From: an uncultured Kangiella sp.
GTDB lineage: Bacteria > Pseudomonadota > Gammaproteobacteria > Enterobacterales > DSM-103792
Length of the DNA stretch: 8,258 bases
Reading direction: 5' to 3'
Assembly: GCA_946480585.1 (NCBI GenBank)
Contig: CAMLKQ010000089.1
Coordinates: 1-8,258 of the forward strand
Part shown: one piece after another, positions 1-6,012 of the stretch
Layout: each line of letters starts with the position of its first letter
Numbering within the stretch: the first letter of the stretch is position 1
Program-made: the position numbers and the translations under genes
Notes under the pieces: model-generated
Database searches by the model: none
Seen by the model: only the letters and a program-made list of their open reading frames with translations
What the model was told of the DNA's origin: nothing

Positions 1-626
1 TTCCAGGTTTCGTCGACGCGCGCACCGTAATAAACTTCGCTCAGCAGTGCGTTTTCATCATCATTGTCACGGCCGGCCCAGATGTTGGCGGTGACGCCGA
101 GATCGCCCCAGCTGCCATTGAACAGGGTATTGATCCCTTCATAGCCGACAATCTGCCAGCCGTAGAGATCGCCCGGTGCACGCACCCAAGGCATCGCGTA
201 GCCGACGTCAAAAAAGTCGGAGTAATAGAACAGTGGCAGGCGTTTGCGACCGGCTTGCAAAGTCCAGCTATCGCTGAGCGAGTAACTCAGGTAGGCCCAT
301 TGAATGCTGGTGTCGTAGTTGCGTGAGCCGTGCGAAACGATCTGGCCGGTTGCCGAGAGCTTGTCGGAGATGGTGAAGTTGGCTTGCAAACCGAACGTAG
401 TATCGGGATCGAAGGTCCATTCGTCTTCATAGATGCCGACGAACGGGTAATCGACGATGGCACAATTGCAGGGATAGGCATTCGGGTTGTCGGCGGTTTC
501 CAGCGCCTTGCCGCCAAACGCCGAAATAAAACCGTTGAAACTGACCTCGCCGGCGTGTACCGCGCCAACCCCCAACATGAGCCCGCACCACGCGCCGGCC
601 CATCGCACTACTGGCGTCACTCGCAT
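1..626 (-). CDS. Outer-membrane porin-like beta-barrel protein, N-terminal 208 codons (runs off left edge)
   Basis: The reading frame is open from an ATG at 626 to the window edge. The start is fixed by an AGGAGG-type ribosome binding site about five bases upstream. The protein begins with a signal peptide: basic residues near the start, a hydrophobic stretch, and a likely cut after VHA at residue 25. The mature part opens with a GEVSFNGFISAFGG segment and then alternates aromatic and polar residues (QIVSHG near 96, WAYLSYSLSD near 110-119, LQAGRKRLPLFYYSDF near 123-138, VGYAMPWVRAP near 141-151). This pattern is typical of transmembrane beta strands in proteobacterial porin-like proteins, and the RLPxFxYSD...VGYAxPWVR block recurs in uncharacterised porins of marine gammaproteobacteria. 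It probably forms an outer-membrane channel; the substrate cannot be read. A CxC pair (Cys53, Cys55) sits in an early periplasmic or loop segment. It lies 83 bp downstream of lon on the same strand and may be co-transcribed or have its own promoter. The rest of the gene is outside the window. Confidence 0.72.
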   Translation of the reverse strand, partial: MRVTPVVRWAGAWCGLMLGVGAVHAGEVSFNGFISAFGGKALETADNPNAYPCNCAIVDYPFVGIYEDEWTFDPDTTFGLQANFTISDKLSATGQIVSHGSRNYDTSIQWAYLSYSLSDSWTLQAGRKRLPLFYYSDFFDVGYAMPWVRAPGDLYGWQIVGYEGINTLFNGSWGDLGVTANIWAGRDNDDENALLSEVYYGARVDETW

Positions 627-652
627 GCTCCCTCCTGCTTGAACTGTGGCTG

Positions 653-676
653 CGGCGCGAATCAGCGATTGCGCCG
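653..676. repeat. Imperfect inverted repeat between lon and the porin-like gene
   Basis: CGGCGC...GCGCCG arms continue inward as AATC/GATT, giving a stem of about ten base pairs with one bulged base and a three-base loop. It lies about 34 bases past the lon stop codon. No run of T follows on either strand, so it is not a standard intrinsic terminator. It could be an mRNA 3'-end stabiliser or attenuator between lon and the porin gene, or chance in GC-rich sequence. Confidence 0.35.
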
Positions 677-709
677 GTGCCTCAAGCAAAGTCGGTCAGC
701 TCACGTCTG

Positions 710-3142
710 TCAAACGGCAGTGCGCTTTTTTGTTGCGAAGCAAATGGCAACCACATCGGCGTAGCGCCGGACAAAATGCACCGTCAAGCCTTTGCGAATG
801 TAGGCCGGCAGTTCCTGATAATCGCCGCGACAAGATTCTGGCAGGATCAATTCCCGTATCCCGACCCGTCGTGCGGCGACAACTTTTTCGCGAATGCCGC
901 CGACGGCCAGCACATCGCCGGTCAAGGTCAGCTCACCAGTCATGGCCAAGGGGCGGCGCAGTGGTTGTTGCCGCGCCAGCGAGAGCAGGGCGGTGGCAAG
1001 TGTGATGCCGGCGCTAGGCCCGTCTTTCGGTGTGGCGCCTTCCGGGACATGGATGTGGACAAAACAATTGTCGAGCGCATCGGCGCTGGCGCCAAACGCC
1101 TGCAGATGGGCGCCAACGTAGCTGTAGGCAATTTCGGCCGATTCCTTCATGACATCGCCAAGCGTACCGGTCAGCTTCAGGCCGCGTTGTTTGTGATGGA
1201 TGATGGCCGTTTCGATGTTCAGGGTGGAGCCGCCCAGCGCTGTCCAGGCGAGGCCGGTGACGATGCCGACGCCTTGCGCCGGTGTCTCGTTGGTGAAAAC
1301 CGGATGGCCGAGGTAATGGCTGATGCGATCAGCCGTGATCACGAGCTTGGCAGCCGCCGCCTTTTTCTTGTTGGCTTTTTCGAAGCCGGGTTCGGCAACC
1401 TTGTCGACCACCACTTTCCGGGCAACGCGGCCGAGCTGCTTTTCCAAATTGCGGACGCCGGCTTCGCGGGCATAGTTTTCGATGATGGTGCGCAGCGCGG
1501 TCGGTTCCAGTTTGATGTCACGGCGTGACAAGCCAACGCGCTCCAGCGTACGTGGCCACAGGTAATCGCGTGCGATCGCCATTTTTTCTTCGGTGATGTA
1601 GCCGCTCAAGCGGATGATTTCCATGCGGTCCAGCAAGGGCCGCGGAATGGTGTCGAGCTGGTTGGCGGTACAGACGAACAACACCTTGGACAGATCGACG
1701 CGGACATCCAGGTAGTGATCCAGAAACGCGTTGTTCTGCTCCGGGTCAAGTACCTCCAATAGCGCCGATGCCGGGTCGCCTTGATAGCTGCTGCCGATCT
1801 TGTCAATCTCATCCAGCATCACCACCGGATTCATCGTGCCGCATTCTTTCAGTGCCTGGATCAATTTGCCGGGCAGGGCGCCGATGTAGGTCCGGCGATG
1901 GCCTTTGATCTCGGCTTCGTCACGAATGCCGCCGACCGAGAACCGGTAGAATTTTCGTTCCAGCGCATGGGCAATCGAGCGACCAATTGAGGTTTTGCCG
2001 ACACCGGGCGGGCCGACCAGCAAGACAATCGAGCCGGCGATTTCGCCTTTCAGCGCACCAACTGCCAGAAATTCGATGATGCGCTGTTTGACGTCATCCA
2101 GACCGGCATGTTCGTCTTCGAGAACGGCTTTGGCGCGTTTCAGATCGAGATTGTCGTCGCTGCATTTGCCCCATGGCACCGAGGTTGCCACGTCGAGCCA
2201 GTTGCGGGTGACCGCGTATTCCGGTGAACCCGGTTCCAGCACTGCCAGTTTGTCGAGCTCTTCGTCGATGCGCTGCTGGGGCGCTGCCGGAACGTTAAGC
2301 GGTTCCAGCCGTTCGCGGAAGCGTTCGGTGTCGGCGGTGCGGTCGTCCTTGGCGATGCCAAGCTCGCGCTGGATCGCTTTCATCTGCTCACGCAGGAAAA
2401 ACTTGCGCTGATGCTCGCTCAGCTTTTCTTCGACTTCCTCCCGGATCTTGGCTTGCAGCCGGGCGACCTGCATTTCAGTCTTGATGAGTTCGATCACCGC
2501 TTCCATGCGTTCGCGCAGGTGCACGGTTTCGAGGATGTGTTGCAGCTCGTCGCGGGTGGAGGTGGTCAGGCTGGCGGCAAAGTCGGCCAGCGGTGACGGA
2601 TCATTCGGGTTGAACCGGTTCAGGAAAAATTTCAGCTCATCGCTGTAGAGCGGATTGAGCGGCAGCATGTCGCGCAGGGCGTTGATGATGGCGACCGCGA
2701 AGGCTTTCAGCTGCTCGGTGTTGCGGTAGCGCGGTTCGACCGGGTAATCGACCTCAGCCAGAAACGGCGCTTTGTCGCTGTTGAATTGCCGGATGCGGAA
2801 ACGTTGCAAGCCTTCGGCAATGAACTGGATTTTGCCGCCGGACACCACCGGGTGATGGACCCGGACTATGGTGCCGATGGGATGAAAATCACGCACCGTT
2901 GCCTGATCCGGATGAGCGGTTTTGACCAAAACGAGGCCGGCAAGTCGGTGTTCAGTGCCGCCGATGTAATCGAGGGTTTCGCGCCACTGCTCTTCGTTCA
3001 TCAGGATGGGCAGCGTCTGTGGCGGAAAGAACGGCCGCTCGGACAGCGGCAAAAGACAGAGTTCGGTGGGCAAATAGAGTTCTTGGCCGCTGTTGGCTTT
3101 GTCGTTGTGCAGCGGATTGATGCCGGTCGGCTCGGGGGCCAT
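710..3142 (-). CDS. lon: Lon-family ATP-dependent protease, AsrA/Lon-2-like
   Basis: A cytoplasmic AAA+ serine protease that unfolds and degrades misfolded and regulatory proteins; Lon works as a hexamer. From the ATG at 3142 it is 810 residues, normal for Lon. Domains in order are the N-terminal LON substrate-binding domain (about 21-215), a coiled-coil-like helical stretch (about 205-280), the AAA+ module with Walker A GPPGVGKT (377-384) and Walker B VVMLDEID (440-447), and the C-terminal protease domain with catalytic Ser710 in PKDGPSAG and Lys753 in GGIREK. The Ser-Lys spacing of 43 equals that of E. coli Lon (679/722). The N-terminus (LLPLSERPFFPPQTLPILM) resembles the second Lon of Pseudomonas (AsrA, PA0779) more than housekeeping Lon, so it is probably a stress-linked paralogue. 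An in-frame ATG at 3199 would add 19 residues, but AGGAG six bases before 3142 favours the shorter start. It lies downstream of a sigma/anti-sigma pair on the same strand. Family assignment is certain; the subtype is inferred from memory of N-terminal sequences. Confidence 0.96.
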   Translation of the reverse strand: MAPEPTGINPLHNDKANSGQELYLPTELCLLPLSERPFFPPQTLPILMNEEQWRETLDYIGGTEHRLAGLVLVKTAHPDQATVRDFHPIGTIVRVHHPVVSGGKIQFIAEGLQRFRIRQFNSDKAPFLAEVDYPVEPRYRNTEQLKAFAVAIINALRDMLPLNPLYSDELKFFLNRFNPNDPSPLADFAASLTTSTRDELQHILETVHLRERMEAVIELIKTEMQVARLQAKIREEVEEKLSEHQRKFFLREQMKAIQRELGIAKDDRTADTERFRERLEPLNVPAAPQQRIDEELDKLAVLEPGSPEYAVTRNWLDVATSVPWGKCSDDNLDLKRAKAVLEDEHAGLDDVKQRIIEFLAVGALKGEIAGSIVLLVGPPGVGKTSIGRSIAHALERKFYRFSVGGIRDEAEIKGHRRTYIGALPGKLIQALKECGTMNPVVMLDEIDKIGSSYQGDPASALLEVLDPEQNNAFLDHYLDVRVDLSKVLFVCTANQLDTIPRPLLDRMEIIRLSGYITEEKMAIARDYLWPRTLERVGLSRRDIKLEPTALRTIIENYAREAGVRNLEKQLGRVARKVVVDKVAEPGFEKANKKKAAAAKLVITADRISHYLGHPVFTNETPAQGVGIVTGLAWTALGGSTLNIETAIIHHKQRGLKLTGTLGDVMKESAEIAYSYVGAHLQAFGASADALDNCFVHIHVPEGATPKDGPSAGITLATALLSLARQQPLRRPLAMTGELTLTGDVLAVGGIREKVVAARRVGIRELILPESCRGDYQELPAYIRKGLTVHFVRRYADVVAICFATKKRTAV

Positions 3143-3188
3143 GCCATTCTCCTGCACCGCGGTGTGGCGTCCTGCCTTGCCGTCGGGT

Positions 3189-3208
3189 GGGCGGGGCATG
3201 TCCCGCCC
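3189..3208. promoter_or_regulatory. Near-perfect 20-bp palindrome upstream of lon
   Basis: Seven-base arms GGGCGGG (3189-3195) and CCCGCCC (3202-3208) flank a GCATGT centre that is itself nearly symmetric, so only one central pair breaks full dyad symmetry. It lies 47-66 bases upstream of the lon start, between the weak promoter candidate at 3225-3251 and the ribosome binding site. It could be an operator for a dimeric regulator, a hairpin in the lon leader RNA, or a weak terminator for the sigma operon, although no T-run follows. It overlaps the rejected upstream ATG at 3199. Confidence 0.5.
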
Positions 3209-3224
3209 CTGTGGATGGCATTAG

Positions 3225-3251
3225 ATATAGGCAAAAACGTGCCGTTTCGCC
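3225..3251 (-). promoter_or_regulatory. Weak heat-shock-like promoter candidate for lon
   Basis: On the minus strand GGCGAAA (3245-3251) is followed 12 bases later by GCCTATAT (3225-3232). These partly match the sigma-32 elements CTTGAAA and CCCCATNT: the GAAA core is kept, as is most of the downstream box. The three first bases of the -35 box do not match. This AT-rich patch is the only promoter-like sequence in the 156-bp gap before lon. The guess rests partly on knowing that lon genes are usually heat-shock controlled. Confidence 0.25.
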
Positions 3252-3298
3252 ACGTCTTTCCGGTAACGAGATTTGCCGATTCCGGTTCGGGTGATGGC

Positions 3299-3763
3299 TC
3301 AGGCGTCGGTGGCGTCCGGGTTGTCGGCCAGCCATTGATAGAACTCGATGTCGGCCAGGGTTTCCAGATCGGCGTCGGCGGCGAGCAAGCTCATGTCGTC
3401 AAAGCCTTGCAGTGTTTCATCGTTAACGGCGAGCGCGCTATCGGTGTGATGGCTCGATGCTGGCAGCAGCAGCGGTACGGCGACCGCAATGGCAAGGGCC
3501 GCCGGCACAGCCGTCAGCCACAGTACCTGATGCTGCCACCACGGCTTGCTGCTGCGCGCCGGCGCCATGCTGGCCAGCGCGGCTTCCCGTGCGCGCTGCA
3601 GTTTCAGCTGCGCGCTGTAATCCAGCGTCGCCGCCTGTTCGTCGAGCGCCGTGCGGGTGCGGTCGAGCCAGGCCTTGTCTGCGATATGGTCTTGGGTGCC
3701 GTCTCGAGCGTTGTCACGGGCGTTGTCACGAGCATCAGGTCCGGGCGCTTGCGGTTGGTTCAT
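3299..3763 (-). CDS. Single-pass membrane protein, probable anti-sigma factor (DUF3619-like)
   Basis: A 154-residue protein starting at an ATG with AGGAG six bases upstream and separated from the sigma factor stop by 12 bp, so the two are almost certainly translated from one mRNA. Residues 1-25 are a low-complexity, charged segment with an ARDN repeat. Residues 30-62 form a charged helical region (LDRTRTALDEQAATLDYSAQLKLQRAREAAL shape, described here by position), the part likely to face the sigma factor. One transmembrane helix spans about 80-102, and an acidic tail ends with DLETLADIEFYQWLAD, a feature I associate with small partners of ECF sigma factors in gammaproteobacteria. The N-terminus should be cytoplasmic, given the WWQHQ edge before the helix. 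The protein has no cysteine, so it is not a zinc-binding (ZAS) anti-sigma. The role is inferred from gene order and topology; the family name is tentative. Confidence 0.7.
   Translation of the reverse strand: MNQPQAPGPDARDNARDNARDGTQDHIADKAWLDRTRTALDEQAATLDYSAQLKLQRAREAALASMAPARSSKPWWQHQVLWLTAVPAALAIAVAVPLLLPASSHHTDSALAVNDETLQGFDDMSLLAADADLETLADIEFYQWLADNPDATDA
3708..3730 (-). repeat. Two tandem 12-bp units in the 5' end of the anti-sigma gene
   Basis: An identical 11-mer, GCGTTGTCACG on the plus strand, occurs at 3708-3718 and 3720-3730, with a period of 12 bp; a degenerate third unit follows toward the start codon. It encodes the ARDNARDN stretch (residues 11-18). Because the period is a multiple of three, loss or gain of a unit would keep the reading frame, so length may vary between strains. 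Confidence 0.8.
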
Positions 3764-3775
3764 GGCAACTCCTGC

Positions 3776-4333
3776 TCAAGCATGTTCGGCGAGGCGGGCA
3801 CGAAGTGTGTGCATGGCTCGCGACAAATGGGTTTTCACCGATCCTTCACTGCACTGCATGGCAAACGCCGTGTCCTTTTCCGACAGCCCTTCCCAGTGGC
3901 GCAACAGAAACGCCTGCCGCTGCCGTTCCGGCAATTGCGCGACGGCATCCACCAGCGCCTGATTGCCTTGTTCCAGGCTCAAGCGATCCAGCGGATTGTT
4001 CAGGCTTTCATCAGCGGCTTCGGCAATCGGATCATAGTCGTCGCCGTCTTCATCGGCTCGGCTGAACCAGACAAACAGGCGATTGCGGACTTTCTGGCGA
4101 CGGAAATGATCGGTAATGCGGCTTTGCAGGATGCGCTGGAACAGCGGGGGCCATTGCTCGGCTGGCAGGTGACCGTAGCGCTGGGCCAGTTTCAGCATCG
4201 CGTCCTGGACAATCTCAAGGGCGTCGTCGCGATGTCGGACCGAGAACTCGGCCATGCGCAAGGCTCGCCGTTCCACCCCGGCCAGAAACTGGTCGAGCTG
4301 ACGACGCTGGTGTTGCAGCTGGCTGTCATTCAC
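3776..4333 (-). CDS. ECF-type RNA polymerase sigma factor (sigma-70 family, group 4)
   Basis: From a GTG at 4333 it is 185 residues, normal for an ECF sigma factor. Region 2 runs from FLAGVERRALRMAEF (about 16-30), through the core-binding DDALEIVQDAMLKLAQRYG (about 36-54), to the -10-recognising ILQSRITDHFRRQKVRNRLF (about 68-87). A strongly acidic linker (ADEDGDDYDP, about 92-101) leads to region 4, where ALVDAVAQLPERQRQAFLLRH starts the -35-binding domain and SEGSVKTHLSRAMHTLRARL forms its helix-turn-helix. GTG is chosen because similarity to the family begins just after it, but there is no convincing ribosome binding site. The frame stays open upstream with an ATG at 4465 that would add 44 Pro/Ala-rich residues. 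The next gene encodes a membrane partner, so activity is probably held at the membrane until a signal releases it. Self-regulation is likely for this class but not shown here. Confidence 0.9.
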   Translation of the reverse strand: MNDSQLQHQRRQLDQFLAGVERRALRMAEFSVRHRDDALEIVQDAMLKLAQRYGHLPAEQWPPLFQRILQSRITDHFRRQKVRNRLFVWFSRADEDGDDYDPIAEAADESLNNPLDRLSLEQGNQALVDAVAQLPERQRQAFLLRHWEGLSEKDTAFAMQCSEGSVKTHLSRAMHTLRARLAEHA

Positions 4334-4501
4334 GGTGCCGTGTCGGGTCTCGTCCGGGGAAAGGTGACGGGCCGCGACGGTAGCGAAACGACCGGGCGGC
4401 ACCGCCGCGGGCGGTGTGCCGGACAAGTCTAGCGGGATCGGAAACGGGGCAACAGCGGCAGGCATCACGGGTTCATCCGGGCGGGGTCCTGTTTGCGTTA
4501 A

Positions 4502-4531
4502 CGTCAGTGACGGCGCTTCGTTGACAGCGCC
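4502..4531. promoter_or_regulatory. Adjacent inverted repeats, possible operator in the divergent region
   Basis: CGTCA-G-TGACG (4502-4512) is a perfect 11-bp dyad. It runs directly into GGCGCT (4512-4517), which pairs with AGCGCC (4526-4531) around an eight-base loop containing a consensus -35 TTGACA (4521-4526). No -10 sits at the right distance from that TTGACA on the plus strand. A TTTTT run begins seven bases after the second stem, too far for an ordinary terminator. The arrangement suggests protein binding between two divergent promoters; no regulator gene is seen beside it. Confidence 0.35.
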
Positions 4532-4678
4532 TGTGGCATTTTTGTTCGGGTGCGCGCGGTATCGGCTGAACTCGCACCGGCATCGCGGTGGTGCCGATGG
4601 CAAGTACCAGGCTGCGGTGTCCTGCCGCCACGCCAGCGGCTGTTGCCGCACGGTTGTCAGCAATGTCGCGACGCTGCC

Positions 4679-4707
4679 TTGTCAGTGCCGCAGCGAGCGC
4701 GTCAAAT
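4679..4707 (+). promoter_or_regulatory. Sigma-70-type promoter candidate for the efflux gene
   Basis: TTGTCA (4679-4684, five of six matches to TTGACA) is followed after exactly 17 bases by TCAAAT (4702-4707, four of six matches to TATAAT). Transcription would start near 4714, leaving a leader of about 15 bases before the ATG at 4730. Short leader and ordinary spacing make it plausible, but the -10 box is poor. Confidence 0.4.
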
Positions 4708-4729
4708 AGCCGGGTTGTTTGCCCTCGGA

Positions 4730-5998
4730 ATGGTCATTGTGCAGTCAGCCCAAGCTCCCGCCGGCGCGTCGCGCGCGACGTTCATCTTCATTTTCATCAC
4801 CCTGGTGCTCGATGTGCTGGCATTGGGCGTGGTGATTCCGGTGTTGCCAAAATTGGTCGAGCAGTTCATGGCAGGCGACACCGCGGCGGCCGCGCAGATG
4901 GTCGGGTTGTTTTCGCTGGCGTGGGCGCTGATGCAATTCCTGTTTTCGCCAGTGCTTGGCGCACTGTCGGATCGGTTTGGTCGTCGCCCGGTGATTCTGA
5001 TTTCCTGCTTTGGTTTGGGGCTGGATTATTTGTTGATGGCGCTCGCACCGAACCTGTGGTGGCTGTTTGTCGGACGGGTGCTGTCCGGCATCACCGCCGC
5101 CAGTTTTTCCACCGCCGGTGCCTATGTTGCCGATGTCACGCCGCCGGAAAAGCGCGCAGCCAGTTTCGGCATGCTCGGCGCCGCGTGGGGCATTGGGTTT
5201 GTCATCGGGCCGGCACTCGGTGGTGTGCTCGGTGGCATCGACAGCCGACTGCCGTTTTGGGTAGCCGGTGGCTTGACCTTGTTGAACGCGCTGTACGGTG
5301 TGTTTGTCTTGCCAGAGTCCTTGCCAGTGGAAAGACGCGGCCGGTTTTCCTGGGCACGGGCCAATCCCGTGGGTTCACTGAAATTGCTGCGCTCGCATCC
5401 AGAACTGTTTGGTCTTGCCAGCGTCAACATTCTGTATCTGTTGGCGCATTACGTGCTGCCGAGCACCTTTGTGTTGTACGTCAGTTACCGCTATGGCTGG
5501 AATGAAACGGTGACCGGTTTGACGCTGGCGATGGTCGGTGTCTGCAACGTGATCGTGCAAGCCGTGCTGATCCGGCGCCTCGTGCCGGCGATGGGAGAGC
5601 GGCGCGCGATGCTGACCGGTTTGGCGTTTGGCATGGCTGGTTTTCTGATTTACGCGCTGGCGCCGGTTGGCTGGGGCTTTTGGCTTGGTATTCCGGTTTT
5701 TGCCTTGATGGGCCTGTTCGGGCCGGCCTTGCAAAGTTTGATGACCCAGCACGTGACGCCACAGGAGCAAGGGCAATTGCAAGGCGCCAACAGCAGTTTG
5801 CTCGGCCTGACCGGTTTGGTCGGTCCGGTGCTGTTTACCCAGACGTTTGCCTTTGCGATAGCAGCGCAACGGAGCTGGCAATTGCCGGGGGCCCCGTTCC
5901 TGTTGGCGGCGCTGTTGTTATTGATTGCTGGCGCGATTGCCTGGCGGGTGACCCTGGCCCGCAGCCGTTCACGGCAACCCGCCGAGCGCGCTAACTGA
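4730..5998 (+). CDS. TetA-like major facilitator superfamily drug:proton antiporter
   Basis: A 422-residue inner-membrane protein with the repeated hydrophobic segments of a 12-helix MFS carrier. Helix 1 (about 16-40) carries an aspartate (Asp28) in LVLDVLALGVVIPVLP, as in TetA proteins. Loop 2-3 has motif A, GALSDRFGRRPVI (77-89), and helix 5 has the antiporter motif C, GAAWGIGFVIGPALGG (150-165). The second half has a loop with VTPQEQGQLQGANSSLLG, also typical of the TCR/Tet group. It should export a drug or metabolite in exchange for protons. Whether that is tetracycline cannot be told; many chromosomal members of this group give no resistance. The ATG at 4730 is chosen because similarity starts about 16 residues later, though the ribosome binding site (CTCGGA) is weak; GTG at 4739 is an alternative. 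The stop is 14 bp from the convergent csaA stop. A seven-T run (6002-6008) follows the stop, but no good stem precedes it. Confidence 0.9.
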   Translation: MVIVQSAQAPAGASRATFIFIFITLVLDVLALGVVIPVLPKLVEQFMAGDTAAAAQMVGLFSLAWALMQFLFSPVLGALSDRFGRRPVILISCFGLGLDYLLMALAPNLWWLFVGRVLSGITAASFSTAGAYVADVTPPEKRAASFGMLGAAWGIGFVIGPALGGVLGGIDSRLPFWVAGGLTLLNALYGVFVLPESLPVERRGRFSWARANPVGSLKLLRSHPELFGLASVNILYLLAHYVLPSTFVLYVSYRYGWNETVTGLTLAMVGVCNVIVQAVLIRRLVPAMGERRAMLTGLAFGMAGFLIYALAPVGWGFWLGIPVFALMGLFGPALQSLMTQHVTPQEQGQLQGANSSLLGLTGLVGPVLFTQTFAFAIAAQRSWQLPGAPFLLAALLLLIAGAIAWRVTLARSRSRQPAERAN

Positions 5999-6012
5999 GT
6001 ATTTTTTTCCGC

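Larger units (their letters stand above)
4334..4729. other. Divergent intergenic region between the sigma factor and the efflux gene
   Basis: About 396 bp without a convincing gene. The sigma factor frame continues open to 4663 with no stop, reaching an ATG at 4465 and a TTG at 4663, but the predicted residues are low-complexity and unlike an ECF N-terminus. The efflux gene frame likewise extends back to a GTG at 4550 with no transporter-like sequence. The region contains a GC-rich hairpin at 4398-4420 (GGC/ACCGCC against GGCGGT/GCC with a two-base bulge and a three-base loop), lying about 65 bases before the sigma GTG in its leader. A weak minus-strand -10-like TAGACT is at 4426-4431. A pair of adjacent inverted repeats lies at 4502-4531, and a promoter candidate for the efflux gene at 4679-4707. 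Confidence 0.6.

Noticed and set aside
677..1528. A 283-codon plus-strand open frame opposite the end of lon
   Set aside because: It is antisense to the conserved Lon protease domain and has no family features.
3143..3199. Upstream ATG at 3199 as the lon start
   Set aside because: It lies in the loop of the palindrome with no ribosome binding site, and the added residues have no family counterpart; the ATG at 3142 has AGGAG at good spacing.
2786..4432. A 548-codon plus-strand open frame opposite the start of lon, the anti-sigma gene and the end of the sigma gene
   Set aside because: It lies antisense to three well-supported genes, crosses their intergenic gaps, resembles no family, and has residue composition typical of mirror frames in GC-rich DNA.
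4512..4548. Hairpin at 4512-4531 plus later TTTTT as a plus-strand terminator
   Set aside because: The T-run starts seven bases after the stem, and no plus-strand gene ends upstream.
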